Made by a program: the position numbers and the translations under genes | Notes under the pieces: model-generated | Database searches by the model: none | The model's input: only the letters and a program-made list of their open reading frames with translations | What the model was told of the DNA's origin: nothing | From: Thermotoga sp. Ku-13t | GTDB taxonomy: Bacteria; Thermotogota; Thermotogae; Thermotogales; DSM-5069 | Direction of reading: 5' to 3' | Assembly: GCF_011057685.1 (NCBI RefSeq) | Contig: NZ_LNFY01000001.1 | Location: 248,001 to 312,000 of the forward strand | Length of the DNA stretch: 64,000 nucleotides | Shown: positions 1 through 7,807 of the stretch, piece by piece | Numbering within the stretch: the first letter of the stretch is position 1 | How the letters are laid out: each line of letters starts with the position of its first letter

Positions 1-542
1 CCGTCCCTTTTGCCTCTCAGCTGCGCGTCGAGCGCCTCTTCCACACCACCAACCGCACGATTGGCGACAATGAGCCCTAAAATCTTATCCATGCCGAAAT
101 CGGTGAAACGCTTTCTTCTAGGTTCGAGTTCTACGGAAACAAAAGGCAGCATCTCGGTGGGAACGAGCTTGAGGATCTCATCTCTCGAAGGACCTTCACC
201 GAGTCTGAGGAACCTGTTTCCCGATGAAAGAATCGCCTCCGCAGTTTTCTCGATTTTGAAATTCCTGAGAAGAAGTTCAAGGTATGGTTTGAGCCTGTTG
301 AGGTTGCTGCCTCTCACGTAGTCGAGATCAAGATAGCCCACGCTGACGAACTCATCGTACGCACAGAGTCTGCCCTGCACATCCAGGATTTTACCTCTCG
401 AGGCGGGTATGCGGATCGTCCAGAGGGGCCCAACGGTTACATTAAAGCTTCTCAGTGAGAGCAACACAAACGTGCCCACCGAGAAGAACAGGAAGGTAAA
501 AGTCAAGAATTTCAATCGGCTCGAGATCAACTTACTGTTCAT
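1..542 (-). CDS. ftsI: Penicillin-binding protein, FtsI/PBP2 type (5' part only)
   Basis: This is the first 180 or so codons of a class B penicillin-binding protein, a transpeptidase that cross-links peptidoglycan, probably at the division septum. Translation of the minus strand shows a short cytoplasmic start, one hydrophobic segment at about residues 10-30, then the N-terminal dimerisation region with the typical 'SRGKILDVQGRLCAYD' stretch and, near the window edge, 'EEALDAQLRGKRDG', which matches the usual hinge motif of the family. The catalytic domain lies outside the window. The ATG at 542 overlaps the end of the FtsL-like gene by 11 bases, so the two are translationally linked. The order rsmH-ftsL-ftsI is the classic dcw order, which supports FtsI over the elongation enzyme PBP2. 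Confidence 0.8.
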   Translation of the reverse strand, partial: MNSKLISSRLKFLTFTFLFFSVGTFVLLSLRSFNVTVGPLWTIRIPASRGKILDVQGRLCAYDEFVSVGYLDLDYVRGSNLNRLKPYLELLLRNFKIEKTAEAILSSGNRFLRLGEGPSRDEILKLVPTEMLPFVSVELEPRRKRFTDFGMDKILGLIVANRAVGGVEEALDAQLRGKRD

Positions 543-819
543 TAGAACCTGGCACGATCACCTCTCGTGAGGACATCAACAACGCTTGTTCCAATTTGAG
601 CTGGCGGATCTGTTGCTCGAGCTCAAGGATACGTGCTTGCAGAACTCTGTTTTCTCTCGACAGGCTCGCCGTTGAATACATCAACCTTACCAGTGGCAGG
701 GTGGCGACTACCAGCACCGCGAGGAATACCATCACGAGGGCGATCCTCACGAGGGACAACGAAAGAATCCGTTCAGCTGAACGACTCCTCCGCTTCGCTA
801 TTGACTTTACAGGGGTCAA
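532..819 (-). CDS. FtsL-like septum protein
   Basis: A small bitopic membrane protein of 95 residues. It has a basic cytoplasmic tail rich in Arg/Lys (residues 1-17), one membrane helix (about 25-47) and a C-terminal coiled-coil-like stretch with leucines and charged residues in register (about 55-85). This build and its place between rsmH and a class B penicillin-binding protein fit FtsL, the divisome linker that works with FtsB and FtsQ. FtsL proteins diverge strongly in sequence, so the call rests on topology, size and position rather than on motifs. It overlaps the downstream gene by 11 bases. Confidence 0.65.
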   Translation of the reverse strand: MTPVKSIAKRRSRSAERILSLSLVRIALVMVFLAVLVVATLPLVRLMYSTASLSRENRVLQARILELEQQIRQLKLEQALLMSSREVIVPGSNEQ

Positions 820-834
820 CCTTCCCCCCTCCTC

Positions 835-1707
835 TCACACCCGCTCCGCTACTCTCAGTTTGGCGCTCCTGGCTCTTGGATTCAGTTTTATCTCAGCTTC
901 CCTAGGTGTTATCGGCTTCTTCGTCAACTGTTTTAGTTCAAAACAGGTTCTGAAAAACTCCTTGACGATCCTGTCTTCCAGCGAATGGAACGATATGACT
1001 GCGATCCTGCCACCCGGTTTCAACATCGTCGGAACCTGGACGAGAAATTTTTTGAGATTTTCAAGCTCGTTGTTGACCGCAATCCTTATCGCCTGGAACA
1101 CACGCGTTGCAAAATGCCTCTTTCGAGCATACTTGTCTGGGATCGCTTTCGCCAGAACCTCCACCAGCTGCTTCGTGGTCTCTATGGGCCTGTTACGAAC
1201 TATGAACCTGGCGATGCGCCGGGCGTACCTTTTCTCTTCACCGTATTCGAAAATAATCTTTCTGAGAGCCTCTTCATCCCAGAAGTTCACCACATCGTAC
1301 GCTGTTAAAGTCTGTTGCTTGTTCATTCTCATGTCGAGTGGACCGTCTCTGTTGAAAGAGAATCCTCGCTCCGCTTTCTCTAGCTGCATCGATGAAACTC
1401 CAAGATCCATCAAAATCGCATCGACCTGCGAGATCCCAAGATCTTTCAGAACTCTGGTTGCATCCACATAGGAACTTTTCAGCAGTTTGACGCGACCTTC
1501 TTCGATGAAGCGTTCCAGCCTTTTCTTTGCAAAATCCAGAGCTTCATCGTCGATGTCCAATCCAACCACGACGCTGCTGTCGATTCTGGTCAGAATGGCT
1601 TCAGCGTGTCCACCCAGACCCACGGTACAATCGAAAAACACACCGTGAATGTGTTTGAAAAACTCGATGATCTCATCAACGAGTACAGGAACATGGACGG
1701 AATCCAT
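835..1707 (-). CDS. rsmH: 16S rRNA (cytosine-1402-N4)-methyltransferase RsmH
   Basis: RsmH (MraW) methylates N4 of C1402 in the decoding centre of 16S rRNA with S-adenosylmethionine. The N-terminal 'HVPVLVDE' motif (residues 5-12), the SAM-binding 'DCTVGLGGHAEAIL' (from about residue 26), the 'DLGVSS' motif and the late 'ISFHSLEDRIVK' motif are all present. The reading frame is open back to 1884, but homology begins at the ATG at 1707, preceded by a GGAG, giving 290 residues, the usual length for the family. It is the first gene of a dcw-type run with the FtsL-like gene 15 bases downstream. No MraZ gene is visible upstream; the next gene is a divergent HAD phosphatase. Confidence 0.92.
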   Translation of the reverse strand: MDSVHVPVLVDEIIEFFKHIHGVFFDCTVGLGGHAEAILTRIDSSVVVGLDIDDEALDFAKKRLERFIEEGRVKLLKSSYVDATRVLKDLGISQVDAILMDLGVSSMQLEKAERGFSFNRDGPLDMRMNKQQTLTAYDVVNFWDEEALRKIIFEYGEEKRYARRIARFIVRNRPIETTKQLVEVLAKAIPDKYARKRHFATRVFQAIRIAVNNELENLKKFLVQVPTMLKPGGRIAVISFHSLEDRIVKEFFRTCFELKQLTKKPITPREAEIKLNPRARSAKLRVAERV

Positions 1708-2039
1708 TCGATCCGCTCCGCTGACTTTCTGCTGTATTATATGGCTAAAATCTTTAGAAAAGCAAACTGCGTCGTTCATTTTGAAGAAAACGGAAAGGCG
1801 CTTCAGACGATGATTTTCGTAACCTGTCATAAAGGTAATCTCATGTTTACAATTTTCGATCGAAATCTGTGTACCTTTCACCAACCTGCCAGATTGTTAA
1901 AAAGAAACGACCGAGCTTACGCACCAACAGATACATGGACGTGAAAGGAGTAAAATAAACTGTGCGTTCTCACAGAGCTCAACTGGAGGTCGAAACTGAG
2001 GACTATTCTGCTGTGTATCGTTTCGAAGGGAAGAAAACC

Positions 2040-2627
2040 ATGACCAAGTTGAAACTTTTCATCTTCGATGTTGGCGGAGTGCTGTACGATGGAACGTCTG
2101 TGGCTAATGCGATTTCGGTATACCTCGGTTTAAGCCGGGAAGAATTTCTAACGCTGGCACGATTCGCAGGTTTGAGAAAACTTCAGACTGGAAAGATCAA
2201 TTCTATGCAATTCTGGTCGAATTTTTCAAAAATCTCTGGCAGACGCGTCGACGAAGATCTGTGGGTCAGGTTCTTCAGGCCTGTGCTCAGACATGAAGTG
2301 GCAAATTTGATCAAAAAACTGAAGGCAAAATACAGAGTGGTTGCAGGCACGAACACGATAGAATCACACTATCAAGTCCACCTCGTGCAGGGTCACTACA
2401 GCGTGTTTGACCAAGTGTATGCGTCGCACCAGATAGGCTTTGTGAAACCAGACGTTGAGTTCTTCCTGTACATCCTTGAGAAAGAAAAAATGGAGCCAGA
2501 AGAAACGCTCTTCGTGGATGACACACCTGAGAACGTCGCTGGTGCACAACGAATTGGCATTCACTCGGTTCTGTTCGTCAACGTTCAGGACCTTGCGGAA
2601 AGATTGTCATCGTTGATTGAAGAATGA
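2040..2627 (+). CDS. HAD-family hydrolase
   Basis: A haloacid dehalogenase superfamily phosphatase of 195 residues. Motif I is 'FDVGGVLYDG' at residues 9-18 (nucleophile Asp10), motif II the Thr in 'AGTNT', motif III the Lys of 'GFVKPD', and motif IV 'LFVDDTPENV' near residue 158. A helical cap between motifs I and II makes it a subfamily I enzyme like sugar-phosphate phosphatases of the YihX/epoxide-hydrolase-like group. The substrate cannot be told. The frame is open from 1962, but the ATG at 2040 follows a GAAGGGAAG ribosome site and starts directly at the first beta strand. It stands alone, divergent from rsmH. Confidence 0.82.
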   Translation: MTKLKLFIFDVGGVLYDGTSVANAISVYLGLSREEFLTLARFAGLRKLQTGKINSMQFWSNFSKISGRRVDEDLWVRFFRPVLRHEVANLIKKLKAKYRVVAGTNTIESHYQVHLVQGHYSVFDQVYASHQIGFVKPDVEFFLYILEKEKMEPEETLFVDDTPENVAGAQRIGIHSVLFVNVQDLAERLSSLIEE

Positions 2628-2670
2628 ACTTTGCGTTGCAACGCACAGGAAAGATGCGCTTTCAGAACGA

Positions 2671-2689
2671 AAGCCCCCGCATGGGGCTT
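2671..2689. terminator. Hairpin between convergent genes
   Basis: A perfect 7-bp inverted repeat, AAGCCCC-cgcat-GGGGCTT, lies between the end of the HAD gene and the end of the convergent broken lipoprotein gene. Neither side has a clear run of T, so termination is only plausible. Confidence 0.45.
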
Positions 2690-2723
2690 CGAAGACCACG
2701 ATGATAACTTTGAACTTGTTGTC

Positions 2724-3233
2724 TTAGAAGGGTATGAGCGATGATGGATAAACTCTCAGATTTGTCCCTTCGTAATACACAGCGAAGAAGAATCCTTTGT
2801 TTGGAACACCTTTTACTGTGATCATTGGCAGAGTAATAGAAGTAGTGGTCGCTTGCGAACTGGCAACTATTTCGACCATGTACACCTTATCAACGAAATC
2901 GGGTTTGCCGGTTATCAAGTAGGGAAACGGCTTTGCGTCGGCAGAATAATCGATCACAGCCTTAACGCTCAAAGTTGGTGTAGCGGTGTAAGCAAAGATT
3001 ATGATTTATGATTTCTCTGAGAGCATCCACCACGTAATCATTCGCAAAGTTGATCAGATCAGTATCGGTCGCAGGCTTAACGTAAACGAGCTCTGTGGCT
3101 GAAGCTGTGAAGAGTTTGGAAATCAGATCTTTGGCCATCGTTGTTGGAGAAGTTCCGAAGAGGTCCATACAGCCAGAGAGGTGAGCATGATCAGGAGAGC
3201 CACCATGCTGAGCACGATGTACCTGTACTTCAC
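2724..3233 (-). pseudogene. Lipoprotein gene broken by two frameshifts
   Basis: Three pieces in different frames line up as one lipoprotein of about 165 residues. The GTG at 3233 follows a strong GGGGG ribosome site and opens a signal peptide (VKYRYIVLSMVALLIM). The frame then has to shift to reach a lipobox 'LSGC' followed by MDLFGTSPTT. That middle frame reads to 'REIINHN' near 3000 and must shift again to reach 'IFAYTATPTLSVKAV...', which ends at 2724. A clean promoter precedes the gene, so it is or was expressed. The rest of the protein matches nothing I recognise. Either the gene has decayed or the assembly has two small indels. The second break lies in an AATCATAATC stretch of short direct repeats, where slippage is easy. 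Confidence 0.65.
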
Positions 3234-3262
3234 AACTATCCCCCTTTGATTTGGTTTAACTC

Positions 3263-3292
3263 ATTATACAACATCTGTAAAAACTGAGTCAA
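3263..3292 (-). promoter_or_regulatory. Promoter of the broken lipoprotein gene
   Basis: On the minus strand TTGACT (3292-3287) and TATAAT (3268-3263) are 18 bp apart, about 30 bp upstream of the GTG at 3233. This is a near-consensus sigma-A promoter. Confidence 0.75.
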
Positions 3293-3300
3293 GCAAAATC

Positions 3301-3325
3301 AAAAAATCTGGCCTGACGGGCCAGA
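3301..3325 (-). terminator. Intrinsic terminator after the hydroxyacid dehydrogenase
   Basis: On the minus strand a perfect 7-bp stem, TCTGGCC-cgtca-GGCCAGA, is followed directly by six T. It sits 25 bases after the stop of the dehydrogenase gene and ends that operon. Confidence 0.85.
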
Positions 3326-3349
3326 CAGTTCAAGCTGAAAACGGTCATA

Positions 3350-4324
3350 CTATCTCTTAAAACCTTTCTCGAGCAATTTTTCGATCACTTCACTGTTTAC
3401 AACGTGCTTCGGTACCCTGCCGTTGAAGAAATCAACGATCGATTCGGCAGCCATCATGTTCATGCGTAGGATCGCTTCGTAAGTATGTGCGCCCACGTGG
3501 GGTGTCATTATCAAATTGGGGCAGTCGAACAGGGGTGAGTCTGGCGGTAAGGGTTCAAGATCGAACACGTCCAGAGCGGCACCGGCGATCTGACCATTCT
3601 TGAGGGCTTCAACGAGGGCATTTTCGTCCACGACTCCTCCCCGGGCTGTGTTTATGAGATAGGCGGTCTTTTTCATCAGCGAAAGTTTCTCACGATCGAT
3701 CAAATGCCTCGTCTTCTCGTTCAAAGGCACGTGCAGGCTTACAAAATCGCTGCGTTTCAACAGCTCATCCAGTTCAACACCTTCCGCGCCGAATTCTTTC
3801 AGAACGTTCGCTTCTACGTACGGATCGTGAACCAGAACTTGCATACCGAGACAGAGCGCTCTCTTTGCAACTTCCTTTCCGATCGAACCGAAGCCAACGA
3901 TGCCGAGCGTCTTGCCCAGTAACTCGAGCCCGGTACTCGAAACGAACTGACGCTTCTCGTAAAGGGTCTTGTGCAACTCGACGAGCTTTTTGGACAGGGC
4001 GAAGATAAATGTCATCGTGAGTTCCGCCACAGAAACGGCGTTCGCGTTCGGTGTTATCGTTACGGGAATTCCGAATTCGGTGGCCGCGTCGAGGTCTATG
4101 TTGTCAACCCCGACACCGTGCTTCGCTATGATTTTGACGTTCGAGTTCTCCAGCATTTCACGTGTGATCTTCTGGAGCCCCACGATCACTGCGTTGAACT
4201 CTTTTAGATCTCTGGGCTCGATTTTTTCCTTCCTTTCGATTTCAAAACCGTTTTCCCGCAAAAATTTCACAGGTTCGTCGGAGCACTTTCCAAAAGTTCT
4301 TGCAAGGATCAGAATCCTTTTCAC
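3350..4324 (-). CDS. D-2-hydroxyacid dehydrogenase (PGDH-like)
   Basis: An NAD-dependent D-2-hydroxyacid dehydrogenase of 324 residues, the length of the short phosphoglycerate/glyoxylate/hydroxypyruvate reductases without an ACT domain. The NAD fold shows 'GIVGFGSIGKEV' near residue 140. The catalytic triad is visible: Arg in 'LINTARGG', Glu in 'DLEPLPP' and His in 'TPHVGAHT'. It lies last in a run with an RpiR regulator, an SDR dehydrogenase and a TRAP transporter, so a role in breaking down an imported hydroxy acid or sugar acid is more likely than serine synthesis. A terminator follows it. Confidence 0.85.
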   Translation of the reverse strand: MKRILILARTFGKCSDEPVKFLRENGFEIERKEKIEPRDLKEFNAVIVGLQKITREMLENSNVKIIAKHGVGVDNIDLDAATEFGIPVTITPNANAVSVAELTMTFIFALSKKLVELHKTLYEKRQFVSSTGLELLGKTLGIVGFGSIGKEVAKRALCLGMQVLVHDPYVEANVLKEFGAEGVELDELLKRSDFVSLHVPLNEKTRHLIDREKLSLMKKTAYLINTARGGVVDENALVEALKNGQIAGAALDVFDLEPLPPDSPLFDCPNLIMTPHVGAHTYEAILRMNMMAAESIVDFFNGRVPKHVVNSEVIEKLLEKGFKR

Positions 4325-4339
4325 CAGACCGCCTCCATT

Positions 4340-5182
4340 TCAGTACTTCAACTCGGATATCGCCAACCTGCTCTTTTTCAGATTCTCTATGGCCTGAGGA
4401 TCCTTCACGGCCAGCAGGGTGTATATCGTGTCCAGTATCACCAGCTGAACTATTCGGGACGTCATTGCATCGGTTCTGATCTTCGTTTCCTTGGTGTTCG
4501 TCACGAGCGCGACTGTGGCGAGTTTCGCGAGACTTGATTTGCCGTTTCCAGTTATCGCAACGACTGGTATTCCCATCTCGATCGCCTTTTTCGAGAGGGC
4601 AACGATCGATTTGGTTTCACCTGTGTGCGAGATAGCGACGATAAGATCGTCTTTATTCGCACTCGCGAGCAGTGTGACCATGATGTGCTCGTCGTTCGAA
4701 AACAGGCAATGTTTTCCAAGACGAGTGAACTTGTGAAAGGCATCGAAAGCGACGGCTGCCGAAGCTGCGAAGCCAAAGAAAAGAACCCTCTTTGCCTTCA
4801 AAAAAAGATCGGCGGCTTTTTCCAAACTTGCCACGTCGACCGTGTCAAGTGTATCGAGGATCGCACGCACTGTCGCCTTGAAAATTTTTTGAGCTATCGC
4901 TTTTGTATCATCGCCTTCGCTTATGTCCTCGTAAACTATCTCCAGAGGAGCTCGCGAGAGCTCCTGAGCCAGAAGCACCTTGAACTGCTGAAAACTCGTA
5001 AGACCTATTTTTCTGTAAAATTTCACGACGGATGCTTCGCTCTTGACTCCAGAGATCTGGCTCAATTCACTTATTGAACATTCAAGAACAGTCCTCGGAT
5101 TCTGGAGTACTGTGTCAGCTATCTTTCGCTCTGCTTTTGTGAAAGCCCTGTAATTCTCTCTTATCGCTTGAAGGACGCTCAT
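4340..5182 (-). CDS. RpiR/MurR-family transcriptional regulator
   Basis: A regulator of 280 residues with an N-terminal HTH_6 domain (residues 1-75, starting 'MSVLQAIRENYRAFTKAERK') and a C-terminal SIS sugar-phosphate-binding domain (about 105-245, 'VLFFGFAASAAVAFD' and 'AISHTGETKSIVALSKKA'). SIS domains of this family bind phosphosugars or related acids as inducers. I placed the start at 5182, after a GGGGGGCGG ribosome site, rather than at the first codon at 5215, which would overlap the SDR gene. Its position inside the catabolic run makes it the likely local regulator of the TRAP and dehydrogenase genes. Confidence 0.82.
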   Translation of the reverse strand: MSVLQAIRENYRAFTKAERKIADTVLQNPRTVLECSISELSQISGVKSEASVVKFYRKIGLTSFQQFKVLLAQELSRAPLEIVYEDISEGDDTKAIAQKIFKATVRAILDTLDTVDVASLEKAADLFLKAKRVLFFGFAASAAVAFDAFHKFTRLGKHCLFSNDEHIMVTLLASANKDDLIVAISHTGETKSIVALSKKAIEMGIPVVAITGNGKSSLAKLATVALVTNTKETKIRTDAMTSRIVQLVILDTIYTLLAVKDPQAIENLKKSRLAISELKY

Positions 5183-5198
5183 GGACCGCCCCCCGACG

Positions 5199-5960
5199 TC
5201 AGGCTGTTGTCGCACCTCCGTCTATCACAACGTAGCTTCCTGTCATGAACGCTGCTTCATCGCACGCTGCAAATAGTATAGCAAAAGCAATCTCTTCCTC
5301 CTTTGCGAGCCTTCCAACAGGTTGTCTCGCCATCATTTCTGCCAGTACTGCGTCAGGATCTTTGGATGATCTCACCCTTTCCGCGAGACCCTGAGAGTAA
5401 GTTGTGCCGGGACAGACTGCGTTCACCCTTATGTTGTCCTTGACGTAGTCGATTGCGAGCGACTTCGTCAAGCCCAGCAGTGCAGCCTTGGAGACGCTGT
5501 AGACGCACCTGTTGGGTATACCTTTCAGCGCCGCCACCGACGAAACGTTCACTATGACACCCCCACCCACTTTCTTCATCTCCGCAACGGCATACTTTGC
5601 TAAGAACATGGGGCCCTTGACGTTGACGGCCATGGTTTTTTCGAAATCTTCTTCAGTGAGGTCTTCTATCTTCCCAGAAGGCACGATGCCCGCGTTGTTC
5701 ACCAGTATATCCAACCGTCCAAACGCCTCAACAGTCTGTTTAACTATCTTCTCGGTTTCGGGAACTTTTGAGACATCGCCGTGCACAAAGATGGCCGTTC
5801 CTCCATTCTTTCTGATCATCTCTACGGTTTCGTTTCCTTTCTCGGCAGATATATCATTAACGGCGACTCTGGCACCCCTTTCTGCGAACATGATCGCCGC
5901 TTTTCTCCCTATGCCGGAACCAGCTCCGGTGATCAAAACGACTTTACCCTGAAAGTTCAT
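5199..5960 (-). CDS. SDR-family oxidoreductase
   Basis: A classical short-chain dehydrogenase of 253 residues. The cofactor motif 'TGAGSGIGRKA' lies at residue 11, 'NNAGIV' near 88, the catalytic Ser in 'VNVSSVAA' and the YxxxK pair in 'YSVSKAALLG' near 155. Asp in 'AVNDIS' after the second strand favours NAD(H). The closest well-known relatives are FabG-like and sugar-alcohol or gluconate dehydrogenases. Here it lies between dctM and rpiR, so it probably oxidises or reduces the hydroxy-acid or polyol brought in by the TRAP system; the exact substrate cannot be read. Confidence 0.85.
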   Translation of the reverse strand: MNFQGKVVLITGAGSGIGRKAAIMFAERGARVAVNDISAEKGNETVEMIRKNGGTAIFVHGDVSKVPETEKIVKQTVEAFGRLDILVNNAGIVPSGKIEDLTEEDFEKTMAVNVKGPMFLAKYAVAEMKKVGGGVIVNVSSVAALKGIPNRCVYSVSKAALLGLTKSLAIDYVKDNIRVNAVCPGTTYSQGLAERVRSSKDPDAVLAEMMARQPVGRLAKEEEIAFAILFAACDEAAFMTGSYVVIDGGATTA

Positions 5961-5973
5961 CCTTCATCCCTCC

Positions 5974-7257
5974 TCAACCGAAAATGAGTTTTGGTATCAG
6001 CAGCGACAACTGCGGGAAGAAGATGATCAGAAGGATCACAACGATGGTGGCTATCAGGAACGGCCAGGATGCCTCCACGTATTCTTCCAGAGTCGCTCCA
6101 AGAACACTACAACCTGCGTACATCGATGCGCCAACTGGAGGCGTCTGGTTACCCATCGCCGCAGAGAGGATGAACACGAGTCCAAAGTGCACAGGATCGA
6201 TTCCTAGCCTCCTCGCCACTGGTAAAAGCACCGCCGTCGTCATCAGAATAAGCGCGGTCGCGTCGATGAACAAACCAGCGAAAATGAGAAAGAACATTAT
6301 GATGATCATGAGTACATACGGATTGTTCGATATGCCAAGCAGGAAATTCGCCAGAGTCTCAGGCACCCTTTCCCACACCATGCCGTAACTGAAGATGTTC
6401 GACATCGCGAGAATCGCTAAAACTGCTCCGATATCTCCCAGAGCGTTTTCGAGGGTCTCGGAAAAGAATTGCTTAAGGTTCATCTCCCTGTGTATCAGGA
6501 ACCCTACGATCAAACCGTAGATCACGGCGAAGGAACCAACCTCGGACGGTGTGAAGATGCCAGTCCTCAAACCCAGTATGAGCAACATTGGGAATATCAA
6601 CGCCCAGATACTCTTCGACAGTGCATGTGCTATCTCTCTGCCCGAAGCGCGTCTTTCTCTCTCTGGTTGAAAACCCAGTCGTCTCGCAACGAAGTATATG
6701 ACTAACATGTACACAACCATCAGCATCAATCCCGGAATGATACCGGCAGCGAACAGTCTTCCGATGGAAACCTGGCCAATGGTACCGTAGAGAATGAAGG
6801 CTATGCCGGGTGGTATTATCGGCACGATCAGGCTCGTCCACACGTTCACCGCAACAGCAAAGCCTCGCGGATAACCCCTCCTGAGCATCTCTGGACCGAG
6901 CATCCTGGTTTCCATGGCCGCGTCGGCGATGCTCGAGCCCGAAACACCGCCCATCAGTGTTGAAAGAACCGCCGAAACCTGACCGAGTCCCCCACGCATG
7001 TGCCCAACGAGTGATGAGGCGAAGTCTAACAGCCTTTTAGTGACACCGGCCGAGTTCATCACGCTGCCGGCTATGATGAACATGGGTATCGCGAGGAGCG
7101 TGAAATTGATGATCTGTGAGAGAGCTTGCTGGATGGGTATCGTGATCGGTAAATACGGATGCTGCAAAAACCAGATGAACCCCGATATACCTATGGCAAA
7201 AGCAATCGGCATACCCAGAAGCATGAAGACAACGAAAGTCACAAGCATCCAGAGCAT
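5974..7257 (-). CDS. dctM: TRAP transporter large permease DctM
   Basis: The large membrane subunit of a tripartite ATP-independent periplasmic transporter, 427 residues with about twelve hydrophobic helices. It has the family's typical stretches 'AIPMFIIAGSVMNSAG', 'GGVSGSSIADAAMETRML' and 'LGIDPVHFGLVFILSAAMG'. DctM carries the solute and couples uptake to a sodium or proton gradient. It begins one base after the stop of dctQ and precedes the SDR gene by 13 bases, so the transporter and dehydrogenases are one transcription unit. Confidence 0.93.
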   Translation of the reverse strand: MLWMLVTFVVFMLLGMPIAFAIGISGFIWFLQHPYLPITIPIQQALSQIINFTLLAIPMFIIAGSVMNSAGVTKRLLDFASSLVGHMRGGLGQVSAVLSTLMGGVSGSSIADAAMETRMLGPEMLRRGYPRGFAVAVNVWTSLIVPIIPPGIAFILYGTIGQVSIGRLFAAGIIPGLMLMVVYMLVIYFVARRLGFQPERERRASGREIAHALSKSIWALIFPMLLILGLRTGIFTPSEVGSFAVIYGLIVGFLIHREMNLKQFFSETLENALGDIGAVLAILAMSNIFSYGMVWERVPETLANFLLGISNNPYVLMIIIMFFLIFAGLFIDATALILMTTAVLLPVARRLGIDPVHFGLVFILSAAMGNQTPPVGASMYAGCSVLGATLEEYVEASWPFLIATIVVILLIIFFPQLSLLIPKLIFG

Positions 7258-7258
7258 G

Positions 7259-7741
7259 TCATTTTGCCTCCCCGGCTGGTCTATTTTTGAACTCGCTCAG
7301 TATTTTTTGCAAGGTCGATCTTCCCAGAAGAGCCGCTCCGACCGGAACTGAAAGTGTCACCCAGGCGTAGCTGAAGTTTGGCATTCCCTGAAATTTTCTG
7401 AACCTCTGTGCCCATGTCAGTTGAGCACCCCAGATAACCATGTAAATACAGAAAGCCAGAATTATGAACAGCACGATCACTCTGATCACTTTTTGAACTT
7501 TGGCAGGTAACCTTTTCACGAAAAGATCCACAGACATCATCTTGTTTTCGCGCCAGGCAACATCCATCGCGAAGAAACACGCCCAGGCGAACAGGAAAGA
7601 ACTGAAATCGACGGCCCAGTTCATGGGGTTTCTCAAGAACCTTGCCACGCCGGATGCAAATACCATGATGATCATCGCCACCAAAAGCCATTTCGCTGCA
7701 ATTTTTTCGAATTTCACAAGGCATTCGTCGAGCTTCTTCAC
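7259..7741 (-). CDS. dctQ: TRAP transporter small permease DctQ
   Basis: A 160-residue membrane protein with four helices (about 20-40, 48-68, 90-112, 130-150), the topology of DctQ, which pairs with DctM and docks the binding protein. The conserved 'FLFAWACFFAMDVAWRENKMMSVD' region of the family is present near the middle. The GTG start at 7741 has GAGGTG upstream. It is separated from dctP by a strong hairpin that probably lowers its expression relative to the binding protein. Confidence 0.88.
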   Translation of the reverse strand: MKKLDECLVKFEKIAAKWLLVAMIIMVFASGVARFLRNPMNWAVDFSSFLFAWACFFAMDVAWRENKMMSVDLFVKRLPAKVQKVIRVIVLFIILAFCIYMVIWGAQLTWAQRFRKFQGMPNFSYAWVTLSVPVGAALLGRSTLQKILSEFKNRPAGEAK

Positions 7742-7770
7742 CGTCTATCACCTCAGTAATAGTTATAGAA

Positions 7771-7803
7771 AAGCCCAGTCCCTCATTCCGAGGGACTGGG
7801 CTT
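7771..7803 (-). terminator. Attenuating hairpin between dctP and dctQ
   Basis: A perfect 14-bp inverted repeat with a 5-base loop (arms AAGCCCAGTCCCTC and GAGGGACTGGGCTT) lies just after the dctP stop and 30 bases before dctQ. A weak T-rich stretch follows on the minus strand. In TRAP and ABC operons such a structure protects or partly ends the binding-protein message so that more of it is made than of the permeases. Confidence 0.8.
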
Positions 7804-7807
7804 GGGT

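Noticed and set aside
596-1471. A 291-residue open frame on the plus strand
   Set aside because: It lies opposite rsmH and ftsL, which carry clear family motifs; its translation has no recognisable protein features.
5183-5215. An 11-residue longer start for the RpiR regulator
   Set aside because: It would overlap the SDR gene and has no ribosome site, while the ATG at 5182 follows GGGGGGCGG and begins the domain.
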